Translations under genes and position numbers: made by a program
Shown here: in pieces, positions 8,537-16,675 of the stretch
Numbering within the stretch: position 1 is the stretch's first letter
How the letters are laid out: each line of letters begins with the position of its first letter
Notes under the pieces: generated by a model
What the model was told of the DNA's origin: nothing
The model's input: the letters and a program-made list of their open reading frames with translations, nothing else
Databases searched by the model: none
Assembly (NCBI RefSeq): GCF_000285515.1
Contig: NZ_HE610957.1
Location: 656,858-720,857 of the forward strand
Source: Paenibacillus senegalensis JC66
GTDB lineage: Bacteria > Bacillota > Bacilli > Paenibacillales > NBRC-103111
DNA length: 64,000 nucleotides
Reading direction: 5' to 3'

Positions 8537-9187
8537 TCAGTCCTCGGATCGTTCAGCTTCCATCAATTCCCGGACAACCTTTTGCACGATTGCAGGGCTG
8601 TATCCCCTTCTCCAAAGATAGGCGGAGGTTTTTCTCTTTTTCTCCAGGTGATCTCCTTTTACCTGACGCCATTTCTTCACCCCCAATTGCATGGCGCCAT
8701 CGAATTCATCCTCTTCAGCAAATTGGCCCATTGCTTCTTCAATATGCTTGGAAGAAACCCCTTTTTGCATTAATTCCTGTTTTACCCATTGCTTGCCTTT
8801 ATGCTGGCGGATTAAACGATGCTCCGTCCACAGCTTCGCAAACACAAGATCATCCAAATACCCCAGCTCCTTTAACCGAATGACCGCTGCATCCACCGTA
8901 TGTTTTCCATATCCTCTGTCGACCAGCTTGGTCACCAGCTCTTGCACCGCATGCGGTCGACGGCCAATTAGCTGAAGGCCATGCAGATAAGCCCGATGAG
9001 CCTCATCTTCATAGACGATCGATTTCATTTCTGCCTCGTCAAGCTGCTTGCCTTTGAATAAGTGATGTTTAATCAATAAGTCCTCATGAATGGAAAATGA
9101 GTATTCTTCATTCAAATAAATGTGATAACGGGAGGAATTTTTTTTTGCTCGTTCCACGCGGGTAATGGTTTTAATCAATGTAATCAT
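8537..9187 (-). CDS. recX: Regulatory protein RecX
   Basis: Modulator of RecA filament activity, 216 aa. The three-helix repeats of the RecX family are visible: a first unit around AYLHGLQLIGRRPHAVQELVTKL, then VDAAVIRLKELGYLDDLVFA, and a third around KRKTSAYLWRRGYSPAIVQKVV (long motifs given in part; key residues are the aromatic-Leu and RxxS/T positions). The N-terminal 60 residues (ITRVERAKKNSSRYHIYLNE) match the Bacillales form, which is longer than the E. coli protein. ATG at 9187 follows GGGAGG closely. It lies directly downstream of recA, separated by the recA terminator, so it may be expressed partly by read-through from the SOS-controlled recA promoter. Confidence 0.92.
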   Translation of the reverse strand: MITLIKTITRVERAKKNSSRYHIYLNEEYSFSIHEDLLIKHHLFKGKQLDEAEMKSIVYEDEAHRAYLHGLQLIGRRPHAVQELVTKLVDRGYGKHTVDAAVIRLKELGYLDDLVFAKLWTEHRLIRQHKGKQWVKQELMQKGVSSKHIEEAMGQFAEEDEFDGAMQLGVKKWRQVKGDHLEKKRKTSAYLWRRGYSPAIVQKVVRELMEAERSED

Positions 9188-9300
9188 GCTCCTCCCTTCT
9201 TTTAGTTTCCAGGTCTCACTGTTTCCGAGTTAATCCTGCGCGTATCAGTAAATCCAAACCCATGATAACACATAAGGCAAATTCCGGGTTAGCTATAAAT

Positions 9301-9331
9301 ATAAAACTCCGCACCTGGTGAGGTGCGGAGT
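9301..9331 (-). terminator. Intrinsic terminator after recA
   Basis: Perfect 11-bp inverted repeat ACTCCGCACCT/AGGTGCGGAGT (9306-9316, 9321-9331) with a 4-nt loop, followed in minus reading by TTTAT. It lies 20 bp after the recA stop. Confidence 0.9.
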
Positions 9332-9350
9332 ACTATGCGTCAGAATCGGT

Positions 9351-10406
9351 TTATCCGTTTTCGTGAGTTAACAGGAACTCCTCTTCGTCGTCGTCATCTT
9401 CCTGTTCTACCATAACCGGCTGATTCAAGTTGCTGGCTTCACGGATTTTCTTCTCAATGGCCTCGGCAATTTTGCTATTTTCCCGTAAGTATTGCTTCGC
9501 ATTTTCACGGCCTTGCCCTAAGCGTTCATTTTCAAATGAATACCAGGCCCCGCTTTTGTCAACAATGTCCATTTCGGTTCCGATATCAATAATACTGCCT
9601 TCTCTGGAAATTCCTTCTCCATACATGATGTCAATATCGGCCTGTTTAAATGGAGGAGCTACTTTATTCTTAACGACCTTGATCCGAGTCCGGTTACCGA
9701 TCATATCGTTACCCTGCTTTAATGTCTCGACACGGCGTACATCCAGGCGAATCGTTGAATAGAACTTAAGCGCCCGTCCACCGGGCGTTACTTCAGGGTT
9801 ACCGAACATTACACCTACTTTTTCACGGAGCTGATTAATGAAGATCGCAATAACTTTGGATTTGTTAATTGCCCCGGAAAGCTTGCGCAGCGCCTGGGAC
9901 ATCAGTCTGGCTTGAAGTCCAACGTGGGAATCCCCCATCTCTCCTTCGATCTCGGCCTTAGGAACAAGAGCCGCTACGGAGTCAATCACGATAATATCCA
10001 CCGCTCCGCTGCGCACAAGCGCCTCCGCTATTTCCAAAGCTTGCTCTCCCGTATCCGGCTGGGACAACAGCAATTCATCTATATCAATTCCAAGCTTCTT
10101 CGCGTATTGAGGATCCAGCGCATGCTCCGCATCAATAAAAGCGGCTTGTCCGCCAATCTTCTGGACTTCGGCAATGGCATGCAGAGCTACTGTGGTTTTA
10201 CCTGATGATTCGGGGCCGTAAACTTCGATAATCCGCCCTCGCGGAAAGCCGCCGATTCCGAGTGCAATATCCAATGCCAGGGACCCGCTGGAGACGGTTT
10301 CCACCTGCATATGTGTAGATTCTCCGAGCTTCATGACAGAGCCTTTACCAAACATCTTCTCTATATTCCTTAATGCCATGTCCAACGCTGCACGCCGATC
10401 TGACAA
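9351..10406 (-). CDS. recA: Recombinase RecA, probable TTG start
   Basis: Homologous recombination and SOS coprotease. Walker A is GPESSGKT, Walker B is [12 protein letters not shown], the L2-region pattern [13 protein letters not shown] is present, and the acidic tail EEDDDDEEE lies near the C-terminus. The start at TTG 10406 gives [12 protein letters not shown], which aligns with the B. subtilis start MSDRQAALDMAL, and AAGGA lies upstream. The GTG at 10415 sits only 1-2 nt from the same site. Length is 351 aa. A LexA-type box lies 70 bp upstream (10475-10488). It is its own transcription unit, bounded by the cinA terminator upstream and its own terminator downstream. Confidence 0.97.
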   Translation of the reverse strand: MSDRRAALDMALRNIEKMFGKGSVMKLGESTHMQVETVSSGSLALDIALGIGGFPRGRIIEVYGPESSGKTTVALHAIAEVQKIGGQAAFIDAEHALDPQYAKKLGIDIDELLLSQPDTGEQALEIAEALVRSGAVDIIVIDSVAALVPKAEIEGEMGDSHVGLQARLMSQALRKLSGAINKSKVIAIFINQLREKVGVMFGNPEVTPGGRALKFYSTIRLDVRRVETLKQGNDMIGNRTRIKVVKNKVAPPFKQADIDIMYGEGISREGSIIDIGTEMDIVDKSGAWYSFENERLGQGRENAKQYLRENSKIAEAIEKKIREASNLNQPVMVEQEDDDDEEEFLLTHENG

Positions 10407-10474
10407 TCCAATCACTTCCTTCTGTTATTATAATACTATGATACCTTTTTTTCATGCCGCTGCCAAGCATTTTT

Positions 10475-10488
10475 CGAACATACATTCG
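10475..10488 (-). promoter_or_regulatory. LexA (SOS) box upstream of recA
   Basis: CGAATGTATGTTCG in minus reading, one change from the Firmicute consensus CGAACN4GTTCG and the same variant half-site (CGAAT) as the B. subtilis recA operator. Its position 70 bp before the recA start fits a promoter operator. Confidence 0.8.
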
Positions 10489-10628
10489 TTTTTTTGAGAG
10501 TATTTTGTATAATTCGAATCCGTCCACAGGCGCTAGCAAGATATAGGGAAGCAAAAACTATATGCTTCTATAGCTTGGCTGGATAAGAAGCAGCACCGGG
10601 ATTCATGTGAAATGCTGATAGCGGAAAC

Positions 10629-10663
10629 AAAAAAACCGCAGCAAATGATCTTCTCTGCGGTTC
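10629..10663 (-). terminator. Intrinsic terminator after cinA
   Basis: Stem CTGCGGTT/AACCGCAG with a 13-nt loop, followed in minus reading by seven T. It lies about 100 bp after the cinA stop and before the recA promoter region. Confidence 0.88.
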
Positions 10664-10759
10664 TTCCACTAAATGAAGTATACTTCCTTTTTCGGGTTTG
10701 CGTCTATAAGAATTATATCCTATAAGGTGCTTCCATGACCTTTTCCAAATGCCGGCCGA

Positions 10760-12007
10760 TTAACCGTTCAGCCGCTTCCATAAATGATAGAATGCGGTTT
10801 TCGCCACTTTCAGCTTAACCTGATCGCGATTGCCCGAGTAACGGCCTTCAATTACTTCTACCGGCTTTCCTCTTTCGCCGATCCCAATGTACACGAGCCC
10901 TACCGGCTTGCCTTCCATCGTTCCGGGGCCGGCCACTCCGGTTACCGCCAGAGAATAATCGCAATCGAAAATTTCCAGCGTATTAGCCGCTAAACTTTCT
11001 GCCGTTTGTATGCTGACGGCACCTGGCGCCCCGTCTCCTTCCAATTGTTCCATGGGGATAGCGAGCAGCTTATGCTTCACATAGTTTGTATAGCAGACCA
11101 CACCGCCCTTAAACATCTTTGATCCCTCAGGCGCACAGGTCAGCATTTCACTGATCAGGCCGCCAGTACAGCTCTCTGCTACTGCTAGCGTTTTTCCATG
11201 CTCAATCAACTGTTGACTGATAATTTCCTCAATCGGCTTATCCTCATCGGCATATAAATAAGCAGACAATCGGGACCGGATTTCCTCCTCGACCGGAGAC
11301 AGGCGTTGTATTGCTTCATCCGGAGATTTCGCCCTTGTAGTCAGACGGATAGTCACCTCGCCTTCCTTGGCATAAGGGGCTATCGTTGGATCACTCTGCA
11401 CTTCAATCAAATCCAAGAGCTCCTTCTCCACCGCGGATTCGCCAATTCCGGCAAATTTAAGCATCTTAGAGTACAGTGGATCACTGTCCCTGCTAATCCC
11501 CGCAATCCAATCTTTACCATAGTGCTCAAACATCGTTTTCATTTCCCTGGGAGGTCCGGGCAGCAGCATAAAAAACGTTCCGTCATGCTCCAGCGCAACC
11601 CCTACCGCCAGTCCTGCATCGTTAGCTAGCGGATCGCTCCCTTCCAGCATAAGCGCTTGTCTGGCGCTGCTTTCAGCAATCGGCATATTTCTGTTAGAAA
11701 AAAGCTCTTTGATTTTATCCAAGGAAGGCTCATGCATAATCAGCTTGCGGCCGGTGAAGGCGGCGAGCACATCCTTGGTCAGATCATCCTGAGTCGGTCC
11801 TAGCCCGCCTGTGCAAATAATGAGATCCGCCCGCTCTTTTGCATGAGCAAAAGCTTGCTGCAGCCGTTCCTCGTTATCACCGACCACGGTTTGAAAGTAA
11901 ACATTAACCCCCAAGGCAGCACATTGCTGAGATATGAATTGGGCGTTCGTATTAACAATTTGACCTAAGAGCAGTTCTGTGCCCACAGCAATAATTTCAG
12001 CTTTCAT
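10760..12007 (-). CDS. cinA: CinA family protein (competence/damage-inducible; NMN amidase-type C-terminus)
   Basis: Two-domain protein of 415 aa. The N-terminal MoCF-like domain starts MKAEIIAVGTELLLGQ and contains ICTGGLGPTQDDLTKD. The C-terminal CinA domain with AVAESCTGGLISEMLT is related to nicotinamide mononucleotide deamidases. The start ATG 12007 follows GGGAG. An in-frame ATG at 12085 would make the gene read through the pgsA terminator, so it is rejected. In B. subtilis cinA lies just before recA and is competence-induced. The same order is kept here, but a terminator and a separate recA promoter intervene. NMN deamidase activity is inferred from the domain. Confidence 0.93.
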   Translation of the reverse strand: MKAEIIAVGTELLLGQIVNTNAQFISQQCAALGVNVYFQTVVGDNEERLQQAFAHAKERADLIICTGGLGPTQDDLTKDVLAAFTGRKLIMHEPSLDKIKELFSNRNMPIAESSARQALMLEGSDPLANDAGLAVGVALEHDGTFFMLLPGPPREMKTMFEHYGKDWIAGISRDSDPLYSKMLKFAGIGESAVEKELLDLIEVQSDPTIAPYAKEGEVTIRLTTRAKSPDEAIQRLSPVEEEIRSRLSAYLYADEDKPIEEIISQQLIEHGKTLAVAESCTGGLISEMLTCAPEGSKMFKGGVVCYTNYVKHKLLAIPMEQLEGDGAPGAVSIQTAESLAANTLEIFDCDYSLAVTGVAGPGTMEGKPVGLVYIGIGERGKPVEVIEGRYSGNRDQVKLKVAKTAFYHLWKRLNG

Positions 12008-12045
12008 CTTTCCATCTCCCTCTTTCGGATTTCCGTCTGCAGCCC

Positions 12046-12075
12046 AAAAAACAATAGGTTGCCCTATTGTTTTTT
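12046..12075 (-). terminator. Bidirectional-looking terminator after pgsA
   Basis: Perfect 13-bp inverted repeat AAAAAACAATAGG / CCTATTGTTTTTT around a 4-nt loop, 7 bp past the pgsA stop. A and T runs flank both sides. Confidence 0.9.
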
Positions 12076-12081
12076 GATCAT

Positions 12082-12657
12082 TCAATCGATATTTAAAACA
12101 TGCTTATTTTTCACAAAATAATTAAACCCGGAGTACATCGTAATGATCGCAGCAAGCCAGCTGGCTACCACGTCAAAGGGAAACCCGACAAACGCGAATG
12201 GAAAGTTGTTGATGAGCAGCGCTATAATCGCAGTTATTTGCACGCCCGTCTTCCATTTGCCCCATTTGTCCGCGGCCATTACCGAGCCTTGCAGAGCGGC
12301 AATTTGTCTAAGGCCCGTTACCGCAAATTCTCTGCTGATTATAATGATAACAATCCAGGCGTCCACCTTGCCCATTTCCACCAATGAAACGAGAACCGCT
12401 GATACAAGCAGCTTATCCGCCAGCGGATCGAGAAGCTTGCCCAGATTCGATACCATTTTCCGGCTGCGGGCAATATAACCGTCCAAGCTGTCCGTACTCG
12501 CCGCAATGATAAATATAAGGACAGCTATTATCTGATTATATGTGATGCTGAATTGCTCAACTTGAATTTCCGGGAAAGGAATGTTGACCAATAAAAAGAA
12601 GACGATGATGGGAACCAGAAAAATCCTCGCCAGTGTTATTTTGTTGGCCAGGTTCAT
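12082..12657 (-). CDS. pgsA: CDP-diacylglycerol--glycerol-3-phosphate 3-phosphatidyltransferase
   Basis: Integral membrane enzyme that makes phosphatidylglycerophosphate, the committed step to phosphatidylglycerol and cardiolipin. The CDP-alcohol phosphotransferase signature DGx2ARx8Gx3Dx3D is complete (DGYIARSRKMVSNLGKLLD followed by PLAD). Several hydrophobic helices span the 191 residues, from IFLVPIIVFFLLV near the N-terminus to VVASWLAAIITMYSGF. The ATG overlaps the rimO stop by 4 bp (ATGA), so the two are co-translated. The gene sits next to cinA and recA as in B. subtilis. Confidence 0.96.
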   Translation of the reverse strand: MNLANKITLARIFLVPIIVFFLLVNIPFPEIQVEQFSITYNQIIAVLIFIIAASTDSLDGYIARSRKMVSNLGKLLDPLADKLLVSAVLVSLVEMGKVDAWIVIIIISREFAVTGLRQIAALQGSVMAADKWGKWKTGVQITAIIALLINNFPFAFVGFPFDVVASWLAAIITMYSGFNYFVKNKHVLNID

Positions 12658-13982
12658 GCTATAGCCTCCCCGGATAAATCATATTCAAATGTATGAGAAA
12701 TTTTCACCTTGACCAATTCCCCAATATTGCCGCTGCAGTTGGAAACAAACACCTCTCCATCAATCTCGGGTGCGTCATATTGTGAACGGCCAATATAGAC
12801 ATCATTGCGGCCATCATATCTTTCGATCAGTACGTCTATTTCTTTGCCTATGCGGCTGCCGTTTTTCTTTGCGGAAATTTCTCTTTGCAGCTCCATTAAT
12901 GTATTGGCGCGGTATTCCTTAACTTCCTCCGGTACTTGATTTGGCAGACGGGAAGCAGGTGTATCCTCCTCCATAGAGTAGGTGAAAACTCCCAGACGAT
13001 CAAACTCGATCTCCCGCACAAACTCCATCAGATTGGCAAAATCTTCATCCGTTTCGCCTGGAAAACCGACAATAATAGAGGTTCTCAAAGCTACATCAGG
13101 GATTCTTGAACGAATCTTGCGGATCAATTCACGCGCATCCTTTTGTCTTCCCGGCCGGCGCATTCTTTTGAGAATAGAATCCTCGCTATGCTGTAGAGGA
13201 AGGTCGACGTATTTACACACTTTAGGATTGTTGGCAATTACATCAATCAACTCATCGGTAAAGAAGCCCGGATAGGCATAATGCAGCCGCACCCATTCGA
13301 TGCCTGGAACTTCACTTACTTTGTTCAACAGCTCGGGCAGCATGAACTTCTCGTATAGATCAGTGCCATAATTAGTTGAATCCTGAGCGATCAGACTGAT
13401 TTCCTTTACACCCTGTTCAGCTAGCTGGCCGACCTCCGTGAGGATTGACTCAATGGAACGACTGCGGAACTTTCCGCGCATAATGGGGATGCTGCAGAAT
13501 GTACAAGCATTGTCACATCCCTCAGCGATCTTTACATATGCGGTGTAGCGGGGGGTACCCATCCGTCTAGGCAAAACCTGCTCGTAATTGAAGATCGGAT
13601 TGCCGACCATGATTGGCTTCTTCCCGGCCAGAGCCTCGTCAACGATTTCATTAATCCGCACGAAATCGCCTGTACCGACAATGCCATCGATCTCCGGCAT
13701 CTCCTTCATCAGCTCTTCTTTATAGCGTTGGGTAAGACAACCGGATACAATCAATGCCTTCAAATTGGCCGTCTGCTTCAATTCCGCCATGTCCAAAATC
13801 GTATTGACGGATTCTTCTTTAGCGGCATCAATAAACCCGCAAGTATTGACTATAATAACGGTGGCCTCTTCCTTCTCTTCGACTAATGAGTAGCCTCTTT
13901 CATGAATTAGTCCGGACATGATTTCCGAATCTACTCTATTCTTCTCACACCCAAGTGTGACCACCATAATTTTTTCAGACAT
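12654..13982 (-). CDS. rimO: Ribosomal protein S12 methylthiotransferase RimO
   Basis: Radical SAM enzyme that methylthiolates the conserved Asp of ribosomal protein S12 in other bacteria. It has the N-terminal MTTase domain with cysteines in TLGCEKNRVD, VNTCGFID and SGCLTQRY. The radical SAM motif CDNACTFC is followed by SIPIMRGKFRSR. A C-terminal TRAM-like region is present. Length is 442 aa. KNRVDSE and the SIPIMRGK sequence are RimO-type rather than MiaB-type. It starts at ATG 13982 and is coupled to pgsA. B. subtilis lacks RimO at this locus. Paenibacillus-type genomes carry it here. Confidence 0.95.
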   Translation of the reverse strand: MSEKIMVVTLGCEKNRVDSEIMSGLIHERGYSLVEEKEEATVIIVNTCGFIDAAKEESVNTILDMAELKQTANLKALIVSGCLTQRYKEELMKEMPEIDGIVGTGDFVRINEIVDEALAGKKPIMVGNPIFNYEQVLPRRMGTPRYTAYVKIAEGCDNACTFCSIPIMRGKFRSRSIESILTEVGQLAEQGVKEISLIAQDSTNYGTDLYEKFMLPELLNKVSEVPGIEWVRLHYAYPGFFTDELIDVIANNPKVCKYVDLPLQHSEDSILKRMRRPGRQKDARELIRKIRSRIPDVALRTSIIVGFPGETDEDFANLMEFVREIEFDRLGVFTYSMEEDTPASRLPNQVPEEVKEYRANTLMELQREISAKKNGSRIGKEIDVLIERYDGRNDVYIGRSQYDAPEIDGEVFVSNCSGNIGELVKVKISHTFEYDLSGEAIA

Positions 13983-14351
13983 GCCTGTAATCCCCCAGTG
14001 ACTAACAAATTAATAAACTTCAAAGCAAAATTCTACACTAAGATGCTAACGAATTTAAACGTTCAGAAGCAAGGTGTTCTGACTGGCCTGCAGTCTTAAT
14101 TCCGCAACCTTCCCTAAACCTGCTTAGAACCCACCCTGCAAGTTTTGTTTTCGCGGGAACACCGTGCATTCGGTTTTATCTAGGCTTGAGCCGGGCACTT
14201 CCTGACATGAAAAACTCCGTCCAAGCTCCCGACTTCTGTTTCCAAGTATAACTAATGCATTATGCTGTGTCAAAAAAGCAAGATAACCCCAATAAGCGGG
14301 GCCTTAAGCTTCAATGTCTGATCAAGTACTTTTCCAGGACCATAAAACATA
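13983..14351. other. Intergenic region upstream of rimO without a visible gene
   Basis: About 370 bp. I found no ORF with a ribosome site. A CCCC/GGGG stem with a 7-nt loop at about 14287-14301, followed after 13 nt by a T-run in minus reading, might be a second weak terminator after yajQ. The rimO promoter must be here, but no strong -35/-10 pair stands out. Confidence 0.35.
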
Positions 14352-14401
14352 TAAAAAAAATCCTTGTCCAAAGGCTCATTATGAGCCTCTGGTATTCAAG
14401 G
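14352..14401 (-). terminator. Intrinsic terminator after yajQ
   Basis: In minus reading, an outer CCTTG/CAAGG stem encloses a CCAGAGGCTC/GAGCCTTTGG stem with an ATAAT loop, followed by eight T. It lies beyond the tandem repeats that start at the yajQ stop. Confidence 0.82.
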
Positions 14402-14423
14402 GCAATTCCAGCGGGCTGCGGGC

Positions 14424-14523
14424 TAGCGATATTTAGTAAATTGCAGCGCTAACGGAAATTCGTAAATTGCAGCGCTAACGGTTCGTAAATTGGGCTCTAG
14501 CGGAAATTCGTAAATTGCAGCTC
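14424..14523 (-). repeat. 26-bp tandem repeat spanning the yajQ stop codon (4 copies)
   Basis: Units begin at 14424, 14450, 14476 and 14498 (plus-strand pattern TAGCGGAAATTCGTAAATTG, then CAGCTC). Three are 26 bp and the third has a 4-bp deletion. The copy at 14498-14523 encodes the last residues LELQFTNFR of YajQ. That ending is normal for the family, so the downstream copies look like noncoding duplicates of the gene's 3' end. Confidence 0.85.
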
Positions 14524-14988
14524 TAGCGGCAAATCGGCCTGCTTGATCAGCTGAATAGCTTTTTGCAGGTCATCTTTGTTTTTACCAGATACTCTAATCT
14601 GATCTCCTTGAATTTGGCTGCTTACCTTGATTTTGGCTTCCTTAATCAGGAGATTGATTTTCTTGGCATTGGGCTGATCGATCCCCTGCTTTAACGTTAC
14701 CGTTTGCTTGACCGTACTTTGAGCTGCGGGTTCTACTTTTCCGTACTCCAGATTCTTCAAAGAGATTCCTCGTTTGGCCATTTTGGAATGTAAAATATCA
14801 ATAACATTCTTAAGCTTTAACTCATCATCTGAAACGATGACCAGCTCGTCTTTTTGCAGCTCGATTCGGCTTTTGCTGCCTTTAAAGTCAAAACGGTTTG
14901 CAATCTCCTTTTCCGCCTGGTTGATGGCATTGTTTAATTCTTGCATATCCAGTTTGGAAGTAATGTCAAAAGAATATTCTGAAGCCAT
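14497..14988 (-). CDS. YajQ family nucleotide-binding protein (DUF520)
   Basis: 163-aa protein of the YajQ/UPF0234 family. Members bind nucleotides, and in Gram-negative bacteria some bind cyclic di-GMP. The role in Firmicutes is uncertain. Family features are the start MASEYSFDITSKLDMQEL, NRFDFKGSKS, the central LVIVSDDELKL and the C-terminal KKINLLIKEAKIKV with QFTNFR. Two related alpha/beta halves make up the chain. ATG 14988 follows AAAGGATGAT. The stop lies in a 26-bp tandem repeat array (14424-14523). It forms its own unit, with a terminator at 14352-14401. Confidence 0.93.
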   Translation of the reverse strand: MASEYSFDITSKLDMQELNNAINQAEKEIANRFDFKGSKSRIELQKDELVIVSDDELKLKNVIDILHSKMAKRGISLKNLEYGKVEPAAQSTVKQTVTLKQGIDQPNAKKINLLIKEAKIKVSSQIQGDQIRVSGKNKDDLQKAIQLIKQADLPLELQFTNFR

Positions 14989-15047
14989 GATGACATCATC
15001 CTTTCATTCTATTTGTTACGGCTAAGCCCGCCTGCAGCAGCTGCAGG

Positions 15048-15453
15048 TACTGCCAGGCAGCCAATTTATGTAAATGACTATTGTCGATATACGCTGCTCT
15101 GCAAGCTAGCGCTGCGAGATCATGCGAGCTAGCGCTACGGAGCTTCTCAAGCGAGCTAGCGCTGCGAAGCTTCTCATACGAGCATCCCTGCAAACGCTAG
15201 AAGCCGAACCGAGCGATAACTAGCCGCAATCAGCGGAAAAACTGACCGCAAACCGTGCTGCAAGCAAGGCCACTCAAGCACGCAAACTGACTGTAAACAG
15301 GGCGCATTTCGCGCGCCAACCTGGTCACTTATGCGTTATTTCGCACCGCACTCAGCTCCCAGCGCGCGGTTTTTCGCTGCAGCACTGTACCTACCTGGCT
15401 TCAAGCAGCGGCGGCCTACCTGCGATCCCAACCGCCTTTCTCCATCATCGACA
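15048..15453. other. Intergenic region between rodZ and yajQ, repeat-rich, no gene seen
   Basis: Together with the flanks this is about 550 bp without a supported gene. It holds the 27-bp repeats at 15102-15178 and GC-rich sequence with scattered AGCGCT/GCTAGC motifs. A perfect 8-bp-arm palindrome (CCTGCAGC-A-GCTGCAGG, 15031-15047) lies just beyond its edge, upstream of yajQ. No tRNA-like fold was recognised. Confidence 0.5.
15102..15178. repeat. 27-bp tandem repeat upstream of yajQ
   Basis: Units CGAGCTAGCGCTACGGAGCT.. (15125-15151) and CGAGCTAGCGCTGCGAAGCT.. (15152-15178) are 27 bp. A shortened 23-bp copy lies at 15102-15124. In minus reading they would encode EKLRSASSL repeats, but the short frame lacks a ribosome site. 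Confidence 0.75.
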
Positions 15454-15548
15454 GCTTCCCTATTCGACAGTTTCATAATCGGTAAGCTTCGCTTTAGCTT
15501 CCCTATTCAGCAAGCTCCGCTATTCGGCGGCTTCGCACTATTCGGCAG
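15454..15548 (-). repeat. 17-18-bp imperfect repeats spanning the rodZ stop codon
   Basis: CTATTCGGC-type cores begin at 15460, 15503, 15520 and 15538, the last three spaced 17-18 bp. In minus reading each core gives GCCGAATAG or a close variant. The copy at 15538 contains the actual TAG stop of rodZ. Confidence 0.7.
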
Positions 15549-16470
15549 TATTGCTGCGGCTGTTATCGGGTCCCTCGCCATTAGATTGCTCTTCGCCTTC
15601 GCCCTCCAGGCTGTCCTCTTCGGCAGGTTGCTCTGCGAAGTCAAACTGGATTCGTTTGGGATTGTAAGTATCCCCGACATTAATTTCTGTACCGTTTACG
15701 ATCAATTGGGCTTCAGGCGGAGCTCCAATCACGATATACGCAGATTCATTAAGCTCCCATTCTCTTTCTTCGCCGGCGGCCAGATTAAACTGAGTCAGCG
15801 TATGGCCAACTGGTGATTCCAAGCCGATCCAGCATTCCCGGTTACCGATTCCTTTAACCTCGATTTTTATCGTATCGCTTCCGTTAACGACATAGTAATC
15901 CCTTCCGCCTTCACTTCTCACAAATTCAACCTTTGGCTGAGGCGTAGGAGTTGGAGTAGGCTCAGGCGTCACATTCGGCGTCGGTGTAGACGGTGACGGA
16001 GAATAAGTAGAATCCGGATTGTTAATATCGGACGTATGCTGATCAGTAATCCTGGAATCCTCACCGCTTCCGGAATTGTCAACGTTATACTTACTTACGA
16101 AGAACCAGATCAGCGCAATAATCAGAATTAAAAAAGCCCATAACATAATGCCCGAAGCCACTCTTCCCCAGCGCTCCGATGCCTTTGTACTGACACGACT
16201 CCGGGTTATAGGCTCCGCGGCCAGCTCCGGCTCCGTTGACGGCAGCACATTATGATACAGCTTTAGCAGTTCGTTAGGGTCCAGGCCAACCGCTTCCGCA
16301 TAATTTTTCACAAAGGCCCGCACATAAAAATTTCCCGGGAGCACCTTGAAGTTGCCTTCCTCAATCGCTTCCAAATACCGTTTTCTTATTTTTGTGGATT
16401 CTTGCAAATCTTCTAGCGACAATCCTCTTTTCAATCGTTCTTCCTTGAGGAGTTGACCCAACTCGTGCAC
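15538..16470 (-). CDS. rodZ: RodZ-like cell-shape protein (HTH, TM, DUF4115)
   Basis: Bitopic membrane protein linking MreB to the cell-wall elongation machinery. The N-terminal 75 residues are a helix-turn-helix domain (LGQLLKEERLKRGLSLEDL). One transmembrane helix spans about residues 105-127 (GIMLWAFLILIIALIWFFV). A Ser/Thr/Pro-rich linker with PTPTPTP-type repeats follows. The extracellular DUF4115 domain occupies about 195-285 (ECWIGLESPVGHTL). The last 25 residues are acidic and low complexity. GTG 16470 follows GGGAGGTGA at 7 nt. Its position next to ymfK and pgsA matches B. subtilis ymfM/rodZ. The stop lies in a short repeat array. Confidence 0.93.
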   Translation of the reverse strand: MHELGQLLKEERLKRGLSLEDLQESTKIRKRYLEAIEEGNFKVLPGNFYVRAFVKNYAEAVGLDPNELLKLYHNVLPSTEPELAAEPITRSRVSTKASERWGRVASGIMLWAFLILIIALIWFFVSKYNVDNSGSGEDSRITDQHTSDINNPDSTYSPSPSTPTPNVTPEPTPTPTPQPKVEFVRSEGGRDYYVVNGSDTIKIEVKGIGNRECWIGLESPVGHTLTQFNLAAGEEREWELNESAYIVIGAPPEAQLIVNGTEINVGDTYNPKRIQFDFAEQPAEEDSLEGEGEEQSNGEGPDNSRSNTAE

Positions 16471-16532
16471 AAATTCACCTCCCGAAAATAGTACAAATCA
16501 ACCAGCTGATGTTCCGCCGGTTGTCCGATTAT

Positions 16533-16628
16533 CCTTATCTTTGTTCTTAGCCTTGCTCTTATCTTTATTCTTAGCCTTGTTCTTATCTTTGTTCTTAGCC
16601 TTGTTCTTAGCCTTATCCCTGTTCTGGT
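16533..16628 (-). repeat. 12-bp tandem repeat array upstream of rodZ
   Basis: Seven 12-bp units (plus strand TCTTAGCCTTGT alternating with TCTTATCTTTGT) from 16533 to 16616, plus a degenerate eighth. The alternation gives a 24-bp higher-order unit. The minus strand is purine-rich and would code an Arg/Lys-Leu/Ile repeat in one frame, while the plus strand would code a Leu/Phe repeat. Neither frame has a ribosome site. Confidence 0.88.
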
Positions 16629-16675
16629 CTCTTCATGCTTGCACACTTGACAATACGAAGCAAGGTTATGAAGAC

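Noticed and set aside
15031-15047. CCTGCAGC-A-GCTGCAGG palindrome as an operator
   Set aside because: A single GC-rich palindrome in repeat-rich sequence, with no promoter elements beside it.
14996-15193. 65-aa frame with EKLRSASSL repeats upstream of yajQ
   Set aside because: It comes from the 27-bp repeat, with no ribosome site or family match.
16431-16646. 71-aa minus-strand frame with Arg/Lys-Leu/Ile repeats
   Set aside because: It arises from the 12-bp repeat, starts at GTG without a ribosome site and runs into the rodZ start.
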